Positions 23,375 to 36,400 of a DNA stretch of 64,000 bases are shown here, piece by piece. The notes below the pieces were generated by a model that worked only from the letters and a program-made list of their open reading frames with translations, was not told where the DNA came from and searched no databases. Position numbers and translations under genes: made by a program. Numbering within the stretch: position 1 is the first letter of the stretch; the number at the start of each line of letters is the position of its first letter. Origin of the DNA: Zygnema cylindricum (taxonomy: Eukaryota > Streptophyta > Zygnematophyceae > Zygnematales > Zygnemataceae); contig JBBHKE010003410.1 of assembly GCA_037447655.1 (NCBI GenBank), positions 334,106-398,105 on the forward strand, written 5' to 3'.

Positions 23375-25148
23375 CTAGTTATAGCATATGTTCACATAGT
23401 CAACGTTTGAACATGTGAGAGCAAGTTCAAGTCTTTATTTTTATGAATCATATTTGAGTGCACTTTTAGGTGTCAACGCCACTCACTTTTCCTTATCGAC
23501 GCTTTTATTTTACATTTTTTATTTACATTGTACGAGTTAACGAGCAATTATATTACGAACCGACACACCGTTTAAATACTTCATGAATTAGAGCAGTTGA
23601 CACTGGTGAAACCTTACCTACCATTAGCGCAAATAAAAATATCAAAATATTAATTTTATTTTAGGTTTAGGGGTCGTAATTTACGGGCGACGACATGTTG
23701 TACATTAACACTAACATCAATTCATGGTGTAGTTTCCAAAATGGAAAAAAATGACATACTAAGAGTACACCTTCAAATTTGGATAATGCTATTGGCAGTC
23801 GCACAACAAATTATGATTTGCCCATATTAGACGTTATTGCCAAAAATTATCTACCCTCGTAAAATAAACTATAGAAATGTTTAAAAAAAAAACTGTCATA
23901 GCTTTTTAATGTTTTCATGTTTGAAATCTTTGATGTTTGAATGTTTCGATGTTTTTGTACCTTATTTTCTCATTCTCGAGCTTGTATTTATTTTTGTTTG
24001 AATTGGCCAATGATGAGTTACGAAGAGCAAAACGATTGATGCAACCGGACCTCCATTATTTCATTATACGAAACAGAAGGCATGTATCGTCCCAATGGAG
24101 ATAAAACATAAAATGACCATGTGGACGTATGCACTTTGTCCATTATTTCAACAATGGTCGTGCCATGCGTGTGAAATTACCAAGGCCATCGCTTTTGGCA
24201 TACAATTTTTTTTTGTTTCAAATTGCAAGGCTATAATCAAGATTTGACATTAGACAAAAAAAAAAAATGTATTTGTAAAATTGAAAATGTGCACACCTTT
24301 AATCTGTCAGTATGATATTATATGTACAAATTTGAATGTATAGTATAAGAGTACATGCACTTTATATTGATGAATATCGTATATGAAAAAATCCTAACAC
24401 TAGTTAAACACACACACATGGTAAAAAATAACACTTAAGTTAAAAGATTACATATAAACATCTATTGCAAAAGAGCTCGACCTAAAACTATTTGATTTAA
24501 CCGAACGTTTCCCCCCACAATACATATATCTCTTTCCCTCTCTTCAACCCACCCTCAATATTTTTGTATCTAATATTATTATTTGAAAACCTTTTAAATA
24601 AGAAACCTCTACCAAACTCCGTCATTCAAAGCTTACTTACAGGTACAATTTCTTATTTTTGTACCCTTAGAATTCAAAATCATACGTAGCATTGTCCTTC
24701 TACCAGCTCAAAGATATTTGACTAAGACCACTCTCTTACCATGACTATAAAAAGTAAAAAACCACGGTTGAAAAAAACGACGCGTGGGAAACGCGACGTA
24801 TGTGTAGTTTCTTTTGTAAACAAAACGAAACTAAACTAAACAACACATGCGAGATACAACATACTAACACACACTTCACCAAGCAACAACATGAGACCGC
24901 ACGAGATAAAGCAAGAAGTGTCTCGCTATGTCTATCAATCCATCGATTCGTAATATATCTCAACAACCCCTCTATAATTGTAGGAATTGCCAAACTCTCC
25001 TTGTATCTCTAACTTTGGTTGAAATAAATCGTGTCGCCGATTTGGAACATGTCAGTTGTAGTACGAACATAATATTTTTTTTCCTATTTAACCTCTACTA
25101 AACCGCGCCCTTCGTTGATATAGCTCCCTTCTTAAATAAACATTAACG
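23375..25148. other. gene-free spacer
   Basis: AT-rich and without a recognisable gene. A degraded MITE-like right end (AACACTAACATCAATTCATGG followed by TG-TA) is visible near 23710-23733. Frames at 24745-25012 overlap on opposite strands and carry no motif. Confidence 0.4.
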
Positions 25149-25670
25149 TATACCGCGAATCGTTATTAGTGTCAATAACTCTAATTTGGGTTATTAAAAT
25201 TTTGATTTTTATTGTCAAATAGGATACATGATTTTATTTGTTCCTTGATGTTAGTTAAGATACTTTACAAAATAGCGTAAAGCCCGAAAGTACAGTAAAA
25301 TCTAGATAGTGTGGTGTACAGACGACGTCAGACCGTACATAAATGTACCTTTTCAAGTGAAAATTTACAAAAAATGAATTAAATTAGACGCTCACGCATA
25401 CGCTAAAAAAAACGGTATTAGTCTGACACGTAATATAGTGTGGATGTATGGATATTTTAAATTCGCGACGGCGTACAATTTATAATATTTTGTACGGATA
25501 CATATATTAATGTATGTAATCGTACGGCAAATATTCCATTTTTGCTGTTCCCAAATTAGCATTAACGCCGAAATTAGAATACACCTTTTTTTTGAAAAAT
25601 TTAAAATTCTTAATTAGCATCAAGTACGGTAAATTTTCTTCAACACTATTTAAACTTTGACACTAATAAC

Positions 25671-26722
25671 TACACCGCGAATCGTTATTAGCGTTATGAA
25701 CTCTATATCGGCACCCCAAAATGTTGACATTAATACCTTAAATATAATAAACTACACTATTTAAGGGCGTGGACCATAATCTGTCACGTCTCCTGGCACT
25801 AAATTAGAATGAATGACGCTAATTTTTTCTTTACACTAATAATTTCTCAACGCTAAATAACGATTCGCGGTGTAGTGCTGGGTAACGAGGACCGTTTGCC
25901 GATATTCGATATATATCGAATTTCAGGTACCCGATAATCGATATATCACTTCGATATATTGAATTTAAAACCATCGCGATGTATTGCCGATACATTGACG
26001 ATATATCGTATCGCCAATATATCGAAGCTTTAAAAAAAAAATAAAAAAAAATCTCACAGGTTATCAAAGTCACGTGACTTCTGACAAAGTGACTGTAAAA
26101 TCTTTGCCGGAAAGAAATACGGTTTTGTCCTGAAAGTCAGCAGATTTAAGGAGATCGATGAGGTACATTGATGAGGTACACTTGTGAAGTACACGTACGT
26201 CATACGCAAGTACGATTTTCCAGACGAAAAAGATCGGTTTCCAGATATTTGATGATTTTTTAGATTTGATAGTCAGCGTACGTGGAACCACTCATATCAG
26301 AACACGTATGTAAAACTTATTTACAAACGATACTTGATGTACCCGAGGCCTCTGTAATATATAAGTTTTGTTGTCCGTACTATTACAGAGACCTCCTCGT
26401 GTAACCATACCCCAAATAAGTAATCATTAGAATTATAGAATTAGTACTTTTGTCGGTTACATTTTGCGGCGTCTAGCTTTAAGTCACGGAACGAAAATCA
26501 CGGCGTACGTGGCGTATTAGACAATTTGACTTTTTCGCTAAAATAACATATTATATAAAAAAATAAAAATATTAAATTTTAAAAATACTACATATCGCGA
26601 TATATATCGCGATGGTTTAATGTTGGTCTCGGTACGATATATCGAGTACTCTTCTCGATCAATATTCGATATGTAGAATATCGATATTATCGCGATATGA
26701 ATTTACCCGATACCCAACACTA
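25671..26722. mobile_element. hAT-like non-autonomous element with 8-bp target duplication, itself hit by a MITE
   Basis: The termini are TAGTGCTGGGTA (25873-25884) and TACCCAACACTA (26711-26722), inverted repeats with one mismatch. After removing the short MITE that sits inside its first TA, the element is flanked by an exact 8-bp duplication, CTAATAAC, at 25663-25670 and 26723-26730. Eight-bp duplications are characteristic of hAT transposons. Without the MITE it is about 850 bp. The subterminal regions are packed with CGATAT palindromes (around 25905-26010 and 26590-26700), and the interior has no transposase; a 73-codon minus frame at 26070-26291 is unrecognised. Confidence 0.85.
25673..25872 (+). 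mobile_element. short TA-flanked MITE (200 bp) nested in the hAT-like element
   Basis: CACCGCGAATCGTTATTAGCG at the left mirrors CGCTAAATAACGATTCGCGGTG at the right, with TA on each side (25671-25672 and 25873-25874). It is the same short type as 23177-23372. It landed exactly in the terminal TA of the hAT-like element, which makes it the youngest of three layers. Confidence 0.9.
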
Positions 26723-26743
26723 CTAATAACGATTTGCGGTGTA

Positions 26744-28404
26744 GTTTTCCGAAACATACGAACGCGCCGCACGCTTAAAACATAGATCGCGAGGAAGCAT
26801 ATATCGATTTTCGTACAACATGTTAAGGACGACTGTACATCACACAAAGGACTACGTCACACGGAGTCTGAACCCCGCAAGTAAATAAAGTCTCACTCGA
26901 GGGCCTCAGAAACCTTAGGGTTGAGGACCTGGTAGGGATATATATGACACTGTAGATTCAAAGTTGAAGCAAAGTTTTCCTTTTTTCCGCCTGTTTCTCT
27001 GGAGCCCGAATATTATCTTGTGCAGTAAGTCTCTGCCGGAAAGTACTAAGCAGTGGAGCGAATGGCCGCCTTCTCTCTCTATATGTTGACCAAAACTACA
27101 AGGCAGGCTGCTTGAGAGCAAAGGATTTCAAGGCGTAAGCTTACCGCAAAAGAGAACTGTCTAGAAGTTTTCCTCTCAAAGTTTTGACAATTTTTTGAGA
27201 ATCAAAAACTGGAGTGACAGCAAGTTAAGTGAAACCGTTTGATGCCGGACAAGCAAAATTGGTAGATACAAAGTTAAGAGGGAAATTTAATTGTAGTTTT
27301 AGACTTGCAATAGTGTCAGTTGGAAATACAACAAGTGGCAATCCAGGTTTTACTTGTCTCCTGTTCGAGTCAGTAAATGCTTCAAAACTTGAGTCATACT
27401 GAAATGTAGACCAATATGACAAGGGTTGAAAAAAGTAAGAATTGAAAAGCGTCAATTTAACAATAATGACAAACAGAGGAAAGGGAGGAGGGCAAGTGGA
27501 TGGGAGGGGAGAAAAAGGAGGTGCGAATGTGTGAGTGATGTATTATGAGAAATGTGCGTGCGAGCAATAATACGGGTGAACCAAACGCATATTATACTTT
27601 TTTTTTGTGTATAATATGCGCAAAACCTTATAATCGATGATTACCAACAGCCTATGTGATATGCAAAACTGAAAATGAGCAGTTCCAATCGGCAATATGA
27701 CCACATTAGGCAACCTCGAATGTCAACCTGGCCAATCACTTCACAAATCACAGTTATATAATGGGTTTCGTCCACGTATTTTTTTAACTCAAGAAATTTC
27801 CAATCAATGGGATTTGTGAAGGTCTGAATCTCTTGCAGCCTTGGTTCAAACACGGCTAAAGAAGCGTAGAACCACAACCTTTCCAATAAATGGTTCCTTC
27901 CTATTCAAATCTCATGACCTGATAACTAAAATATCCATATAGCTTCGTTGCAGTGAAACCCTTTATATCACTCTATCTTGAACATGAGAATTATGTTAGA
28001 TGGTAAACCATCGCTGTGAGTAGTTTTGAAAGGACCCTGTGATTCCCTGGTGTTGTTTTGTCATAAACCCGAAGTTTTAGATTGGAGGAAATGGACGGCA
28101 ACATTTTGAATTCCTCAGGCTAGAGAAAACAAATAAAAAAACCCAACATGTCCACCCTGGAAAATGCAGATAGCTTCCAAATAAACGTCATTAAGGATGA
28201 TCTTGTAATAGATTGGAGAAAAAATATGATTGCAAGCATTGATATTCAAATAAAACCATAAGAACATTCTTGATTTCTTATCCCATCTTATCGATTTCCA
28301 CTCTTTAGGTCGACACCTTAATACCAGTATCAACAACCAAAAAACTAAAAAAACAGTTATGATTGACTACACCAATTCCGGAGGCCCACCTACAGCTGCA
28401 TTTC
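26744..28404. other. gene-free spacer downstream of the methyltransferase gene
   Basis: No gene could be supported. A minus frame at 27641-27886 contains LELKKYVDETHYITVICEVI, faintly like an OB-fold of RPA-type proteins, but it is isolated and short. The part next to 28405 is the likely 3' UTR. Confidence 0.4.
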
Positions 28405-31400
28405 TTACCCTTCCTCTTTTGTCCATTTTCCACTCTTCATTGTTCCGACTCCCAACCATTGACAAAATTTCGTAGCACTATCTAATTTGCACGCATCCAT
28501 CAAAACTTTTTGTTCACAAATCCAAATTGCCTTTTTCCTTAGCCTCTTGCATTGTTGAGGAGGCAAGTTATCAATCCATTCAGTGGCCAGAGTAAGTGCA
28601 CTCATAATCATCTCTTTCTCCTGTTCCATAAGCCTGCTATTTAAACAGCTAATAGTTGACAAAAAATTGTACGGAAGTTCATCTACCAACATTGGTGCCA
28701 ACTTAATTGACTTCACTCCTTTGGATTCCCATGTTTCAAACATCGAATGCATGTCCTTCACTATCCTCCTCAACGTACTTTCCAACTTGTTCTCATTCTT
28801 GTCACAGACATCCTCCATAATCTCAGACGTGTCATTCATCACATCAGCATATTCTGGTTTCTCTGTTTTCTCTCGTGGCCATAAAGGACAACCCAAAAAG
28901 TTCCGTGCAACTACATAACATTCTGAACTGCAAACTCGTGTCATTTTCAAACGGACAAGTCTGACATCGGAATAAAAGCTGGAAAGTATTGCGAGAATTG
29001 CAGTTGTAGCCTTAGTAAAGCAACCAAAGAGCTTCAGGACAAAGGATCCACCCGTCGCCTGTCCAACAAAGAAAATGGTAGAAAAGACAGCATCATCATT
29101 AGTCTGAATGCTCTTCTAATAGAAGAACAAATTGGCCAAATTAACAATATTTGGACCTCTAAGTTGCCTTGATTTTTTTTTGTCTTCATGTTTGGTAATC
29201 GACCATGATATTGTTGATAAACTAAAACATTTGAAGCTTGGAAAGAAGATGACAGGCATCTTTTAACGTTCGCTACAAGTACATACATGCAAGAGGAACA
29301 TGTCATAGCGTTCTATAAGTACACATACTAGTGTGAAAAAGCCAGTTACCAAAGATAATCGCGACATCAGGAATTAAAAATAATTTTGTGATCAATCTAG
29401 AAACATACTGACATCGCCATTGTTTGAATTTACTCGATAAGCATCGCTAGATAAACTTGAGAAATGCTGCTGCTAAGCTGAAAACTTTAGACATATAAAT
29501 CAATCCCATCAAGTCTTCCCCTTTAGAATCTCTCAGAAACAGCTGTCTGCATGATACTCACAGTTTCCTTTATGAGCCCTTACAGAACAAAACTTCACAT
29601 ATCGGCCATACAGATATTGAAACTTAGATAGGTTTCTGCAGATCAAGAATTCAAACAGCTTCTACTTTTTAATTTTAACTTCAAACTAGTGACAGCGACT
29701 GACCTGAACTTGAAGAGCTGTCAGGACTTGTGAAAACACAAGCTGTGAATGCTGCTGTTCTTGTGTTCCAAAATCCTCGGAAACATCCAATCCACCATCT
29801 CCAGTGACCAGTTGCACTCCATTTCCTTTTGTCCTCAAGATAACAAATTTTGAAAACGCATCAATGTTTGCTGTTTTTGTCAGATCCCCAGTACCATCTT
29901 TGCCATAGTGAATATGACCTTTCACTGGGACACTTTCACTGTTTCTTTGAAAATTTCGCTGAAATGGCAAACAATCATATGTTACCTCTGCTTGACACGA
30001 CGAGGACAGATTCTGAACTTTGTCACTCTGAGATTTCTCACCCGAATCTTGCATTAAAATCAAAAGTTTTTCCCTATTACTGCAACTATTTGCATAAGGA
30101 CCTTCTGCATGCCCTGGAATGCAATCTTTCAACACAACATCAATATCCCCTTGCTGCATCTTAGATTCTCCGTTTTGATGAGCTCCTACCAATTTTTTCT
30201 CTTGAAAAGCTAAGTATTCTGGAACTTCTTGTTCATTAGAAGTGACAATACAATCATTTGGAGTTTTCTCCTTCACAAAATCATTCATATTCCTAAGCGT
30301 GATCCCAAACCAAAGATGAGGACATCTTGGAACAAGGCTACCTGTTTCCCAGCTCTGACACCCATGGCTATTCTCTTTGCCTCCTGTTTTCCCCTCTGAG
30401 GTAAGACTCTGGCTCTCACATCCTAACCTCCCACAATCATCATTCATAAGAACACCCAAACCACCTTCTTTGGACCAATCATCATCCACTCGACTTTTTC
30501 CCATTTCTTTATCCTCTCTCCTGTCATCTTCATTCCCTCCACATTGGATCTTATGACTATTAAAACACAAGATTCCTTCGTCCTTTTCATGTTCCATTAG
30601 CATATATTTTTGACCACGTTCCTTGATCGACCTCTCCTGGCTCTTCATGTCTTCACGTTTCCGTTTTTTGTCACGCAGCCTGTTCCATGAAGCACAGTTA
30701 GTTGACCAAGAATCAACCGTTGCTTCAATGAAACCTCCAGGCCCTTCACACAAATGTGAAGAAGAAAAAATGTTAATTCCATCACACGGAGGTACAAGAT
30801 TGAAGGTCTGAATCATTTCTTGCATTTTGTAATACGCTCGATTTATGACCTTCTTTGAAGCAACAGCTGGCACGAGCTCATAGGGATTTACAGCTCTAGC
30901 AGCAGCAGCCCAAATATCTGCACCCTGCCAAAATTTCAAAACCATGCATTACAATTGGAAAGACTGATCGAGGTTTCATCTAACATAACCTTTCACTTTT
31001 TCATTTTCAGTAGGACTCAAGAAACACTATGGCAATTACTCATCACCCGCAACCTCAGAAATTCTCATGTAGTGTTGATAGAAAACAATGAGCCTGCGGC
31101 ATTTTCTGCGAACTCCAGATGAAGATGAAGATGTACAATCATTTTTACTACAATAAACTGGCAGAAGCCAGATGTAGCACAATTCCTTTCATATGACCAA
31201 AGTAAGACAAGAAATCCTCGAATAAATAATTCACTGATGTCTGTTGCGAATAGTTAGACAGTCAGTGGAGCAAGCTGTGTTTATCAGGCCAAAACACATT
31301 CTGAGTCACTGCACATTGCTTCACAACTGAAATGACTGAGAACAGTCCAGAAATGAGCCATGATAACAGATTCCACCGTAACATTCTCTATTAACATAAT

Positions 31401-32056
31401 AATCTTAACAGTGAAAGGTTACATCACAGCAAGCGTTTTACGCATGACTTTACAGCCTGTAGCATCTTCTACACAGCCACAAATGAATACCACTAAATCC
31501 AACAGAAGTTCCTAACAAACATGCAAATAGGAACACCATGATTAAGTGCCAAACCCACCTGCTCCAACCGTAACGCCATTATCCCATACTTAGCCTCAAG
31601 AAGCTGCTCTTGCAGATCTTTTCTTCCCAGATCTTGAACTCCTTGCAGAGCCTCAGGACAAAGGCTTAAACCCCACAAAGGGTGAATATTGGCTTCACCA
31701 ATTCCCTCGTGTTGGGTTTCTCCCTCCTCCGTCGTCACATCACTTTTCACTTCCTTCATTTCCTGTGCATCAGGTCCACAACTTCGTAATTCCTCAATAT
31801 AACCAGCTTCTTCTAAGGGTTTTTTTACAATCCTCTTTCTACAGTCGACTTCTACTGGCTCTGACGTCGACTCCTTCTGAGCTGCAACATTTTGCCTTCT
31901 TCCCTTCTTTGTGACCGATACCTTCCGCCCTTCATCGTCAATGAAAAAGGGTTTGTTATCGAACACAATACTGGGAAGTTTAACTTCAAAACATACCCCA
32001 TCATCTCCAGAACCTCGGTTATTTCCAAGCTCCAACTCTTTACAGCTACCTCCCAT
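28405..32056 (-). CDS. FtsJ-type RNA 2'-O-methyltransferase, CMTR2/adrift-like
   Basis: Three coding exons (32056-31559, 30924-29704, 29058-28405; GT-AG, phase 0) give about 790 residues. The family transfers methyl from S-adenosylmethionine to a ribose 2'-OH, in animals on the second cap nucleotide. The catalytic K-D-K-E set can be placed: K199 in NRAYYKMQEMI, D542 in TGDGGLDVSEDF, K582 in GGSFVLKLFGCFTKAT and E619 in SSECYVVA. The SAM motif is HLCEGPGGFIEA (about 223-234). Between motif I and the WFGITL...HYGKDGTGD region lies a long charged, low-complexity insertion (about residues 245-500) much larger than I recall for animal relatives. The N-terminal 166 residues are unrecognised. It is divergent from the aminotransferase gene with 1.4 kb between starts. 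The stop TAA overlaps a possible donor (GGTAAGA), so an alternative 3' end cannot be excluded. Confidence 0.85.
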
Positions 32057-33456
32057 GTTCCTCTACACTGTGACAGTTTCAAATCTGCACATTTTCAGTG
32101 AATCTTTGTCCTTGACTCATTGGCTCCATTCCTTATTACTCACTGCATATCACAATCAAGAATAATGCGTTACTTTGTTTCATTCCATTTCTTGCTTCCA
32201 TGTTAAGGCACTAGAAAGCGAAGTCAATAAAAAAAATATTGTAAGTCACCAATGCCGTAAAACCAGTAAGCTTTATTTTCAATTTTAAAATAACAAGACA
32301 AACGTGGACAAGTTTGCAGTTTCAAAATGCAATCCCATCGCTGCAAAAACCTATAATTTTGACCATCCAATTCTTATGCGTCGTCTGAAGTGACCAAAAG
32401 CCACAAAAACCGTGCAATTTTGCCAGTGAGAATCTGAAAATGTCACACACGACTGTACTTCAGCAGCACACAACATTTTCCTTCTGTTTGGTTTCATAAA
32501 GCACTATTCAATTTCCCTCTCTAGTCTCTTGTACCATTCGGTAGGGTTCATCAGCTTAAACATTTTCGAATTTCAAAAAGTTGGCAGTTTCCAATGGCCC
32601 AACACCTTCAACATCATGCTCACTCTTCCAAACATGTAAATAAGCCGTGAAAACCAATTGTGCATGAAATTTTACCAAGTAAACATGATTACTAAGCGAG
32701 TGGAATCAATTAAAACTGCCTTGCAGGAGATGTGCACCTCAGAGTCTTCAAAAATCCAGGTCCATTTGAACCTCCATAGTTTCCATTTGTTCTTTTGCAG
32801 CTATATTGATAAAGGTCGTTCTGATACTCTTGATGAATGATTTTTGGCAACAAGCTGAACACTGTAAGATCGTAATTGACAAAAAAAACTCTCTTGAAAA
32901 CTCCTGCAATGGTCCCACTGAGAGAAGGCTTAGAACGACTTGTGAAATCAGTTTCGGAAAGTATTCCTGTTTCACTTCATGATGAACAAGGCATATTCAG
33001 GAGACTCTGAAAACATTTATGATCGACAACCTGCCCTTATTCTATTTTCAAAACGCATGATATCTGCAATTATGCATAAGCATCTGGTTCTTCCTCAACC
33101 TTCCGGATCGAAAAAATTCAAAAAATCAAAAAATCATTTTTTTTTTAAATAGAACGTTTTTAGCACGGGACATTCACATGACGGAAACGCTCGTCTTTTC
33201 GACACGTTAATGCTCTCGTTTTCTCCTCTTTTTCCTGCAACGTGTCAGTGCTGTAAGAGCACGTGTAATGCTCTTTGTAGCCTCTCCTTCTACCACCTCT
33301 TTCTATACGGTAGGATTAAAAAGATTGGATGGAAGGAGCTGGCTGAATTCTTTCATTCCTGTAGCCTACAGGGAAGTTCAGCGCGGGAGGGCGTCTTATT
33401 CTCTCTCTTTTACACGAGCAAGTTCCATTCAGATAACTAAAGACCAGGAAGTAGAT
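32057..33456. other. shared intergenic region of two divergent genes
   Basis: This 1.4-kb spacer should hold the promoters and leaders of the methyltransferase (-) and aminotransferase (+). I see no unambiguous TATA box. CACGTG-like and CACGTT words occur near 33200-33265. A plus frame starting at ATG 33268 runs in frame into the aminotransferase, and another ATG at 33210 opens a different frame across it. Confidence 0.5.
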
Positions 33457-36400
33457 ATGGAAAATGCGGATGTAAAGCCTATGGCACCCAAATTGTCGAA
33501 GAGAATTGTGGGAACGGACACACCCATTATGGTGCAGGTATGCTGCTACATATCTCTTTGAGAACCATTCTAATATTCAGTGAAAGATTGCACCTGTCAT
33601 ACACATTTAGAAAAAAAGATTGAATTAATTTTCCTGTTGGAATTAGTAATTTCAATTTATAAACTGGATGTATCAATTAACTGAATAAATATCTCCTGGT
33701 TTGTTATGTTAACATGCCTGCATTCTGGAGACTCTTCTTATCCGCGTCAACTAGAGTGCATGCTATTCGTTTGTGTGTCTGTAAATAATACATATTTTCT
33801 TTTCGTTTATGTAATTTAATTGTGTGTGGCCTATCGACTTATGCTGGTTAGACATAATTGGAATTTGGGTTCACTATGTGACACAGATGACACAGCTTCT
33901 TGGCCAGCGAAAGGACATACTATCTCTCGGCCAGGTAAGCAGCTGAACATTTACAGCTCATGTCTATGCCTGAATATAGACTACTGAGTGTGGTACCAAC
34001 GACAACTTGTGATTTTTCTTGTGAAATTCAGCTCCTCTGTAGCGCATTTTGATTTGATTTACCAACATTAGCATCCTGTTGCAAAGCTCTTTAAACAAAG
34101 TTTGTCTTGATGACAGCAAGAATGACAACTTGTTATTTTTGTTGTGAAATTCAGCTCCTCCCAAACGCATTTTAATTTTATATATGAACATTAGCATCCT
34201 GCTGCAAAGGTGTTAAAACAAAGTATGTCTTCATGACAGCGAAGTGAACCCAACTTATAGCGGGGGTATCCTGGGGGCTTTTATTTAGATTTAAGACAAA
34301 CAAACTCACATGCAGGACAAGGAGAGTCTTTTTGTCTTGTCAAAAGGTTACAATGGGGTATTAGTAGGTCATCCATGTAGTCGTGTAATCTGATCCTCAT
34401 TTTAAATTTCATCATCGTCTTCCACTACTATTCCTTGCCGAGTTCTCCGTCTGTCCTTTTTTTGGATGTAACCTGGTAGAATTGTTTGGAGCTTCAGGGT
34501 GTTGTTTATTGGCAACCACCAGATGCTGCGCTCGAAGTTGCACGGCAGTCTGTTTCTGACCCGAAAGTACATGGATATGGACAAGATGATGGCACCATAG
34601 AACTTCGGGCTGCTCTCGTGGAGAAGGTAAGCAGATGCCTGGCCCATTGCTAATCAGGAAGAGAATACCATGGGCACCAACATATTTAAATGCTTTATTT
34701 TTCAGTTTGGGCAATGCAGGTCTTACAAAGTCCAGTAATTATCAAGTACTCTGATCCTTCCCTGGCACTCCACAGTGATAGAAAAGTAATTGTGCAAAAG
34801 TTAGTGAATGTTGGTGAATATAGCCAAGCCAAAAAAGAGGGGAAAAGAACCACGGTATTATGAATGAAAGATGCAGAATTTATGAATGCTCTGCTGCAAA
34901 ACTAGTCATGGGTGGATGGAGTCGTGCAGAGCTCTATGGTTATTGTTGTGTGGCATCCTCTTGTTTTAGGTGAAGGCAGAGAACCAGCTTATGGATTCGT
35001 CAATCATGGTAACTGCAGGAGCCAATCAGGTGGGCTGAAAAGCTAATTGGTCTGTTGTTCCTTTTGAGCTAATAATTTAAGAAGCCTATAGTCTTCGCTG
35101 TGTTTAATGTCGTTCTTCTGCTGGAGTTGGGTTCCTATTTTTCGACGTTCATTCTTTATAGAACCCCGCATTAAGCAGTCATTTTGAAGCACTTCTTTTC
35201 ACACGTTTGGAAAAAATCTTTTGATCAATCTATTGTGCCCAAGGAGCACAATTGGGGTTGACTGCTTTGCCATTAGTTTCTCGATTTCTTTGAAACACTT
35301 TCTGTCACTGAAGCCATTCTAGTTTTTTACTATATTTGTCTTATTGAGTCGTGTCAGTTGCAGTATATACTTCCAATCCATCAAGTACAGCACATTTTTT
35401 GCTTTCAGACTTCTGTTTGAAGCCATTATTGTTTCGTATGTATTATCAAATGTTACCAAATATTAATAACATAATAAGCATTGTAAAAGTCCCTAGTAAA
35501 CATCACTGGTGTAAGGATGCCGCAGGCTTTTTTCAATGTGGTTGTCACTCTTTGCGATCCCGAAGACACAGTCGTCCTTTTCAAACCTTATTACTTTAAT
35601 CACCAAATGGCGTTTCAAATGACTGGCGTTACAAAACTATTGTACGGAGAATGTGACCCTGAAACACTGCATCCCAGTGCAGGCAAGAAACTCCTAACTT
35701 CTCTTAATTTCCTCAGCTGTTGTTTTAATTTTGTATGCTCTGACTTATTTCTTGCAAGCTTTTTTTTGTTTTTGTTTTGGTATCACCATACTGGTACAAC
35801 AAATGGGCAAGAACCGAAGTACACCCAAACACCATCAGGAGAGTCACCCAGTTTCTTATCAGGGTTCTTTGTGTCAGAAATGCGAAACAAAAATTTAACA
35901 GATGTAAATTCAATTGTCTAATTTTTACTTTTAATGTATAAGGAAAAGGAAATGAAAAAGAGAAAGGAAAAGAAGAAGAAAAAGAAAGTTCCTTCCTGCC
36001 TGTGCTCTCCTTAATGGATTCCGCTAAAGGTGAATTCTCTTTGCTTTTGAACAAAGAGCTCATTCCATAAATCCATACTCCAATGAAAGGAGTATGTACT
36101 CCTTTTTCTCCAAGATAGTTTCTGAGGCTCTTGATGGAGCCTGTTCTTTTATCAATTATGTGCAGATTGGGTAGATAAAGCTCTAGCAGGAGAATTTGGG
36201 CCTGTTCCACATGTCATCACTATATGCAATCCGTGTAATCCAACGGGGACATATGTTCCTGCTCCGTTATTGGAGGTACACCACTAGTCTGAGAAACCCT
36301 GGTTGTAGTAAAATAGTTGACGAGAATGGGTCAAGATTGGAGACAGTGAAAGTGGAGAGAGAACCGGTAGTGAGTGAGATATGGCACAAAGAGAGTTGTC

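Larger units (their letters stand above)
25151..26741 (+). mobile_element. long TA-flanked MITE (CGAATCGT subtype), split by a nested hAT-like insertion
   Basis: The left end at 25151 reads TACCGCGAATCGTTATTAGTG (first base changed) after TA. The right end, CTAATAACGATTTGCGGTG, stops at 26741 before TA (26742-26743). The left arm 25151-25670 matches the 54706-55244 copy along its length, including GATAGTGTGGTGTACAG near 25295 and the CAGACCGTACATAAATGTACC block. The right terminal repeat is interrupted by the insertion at 25671-26722, which is flanked by CTAATAAC on both sides. Removing that insertion leaves a ~540-bp element like its relatives. Confidence 0.88.

Noticed and set aside
27641-27886. 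RPA-like OB-fold fragment on the minus strand, perhaps from a Helitron
   Set aside because: A single short frame with faint resemblance and no helicase, Rep or hairpin end nearby.
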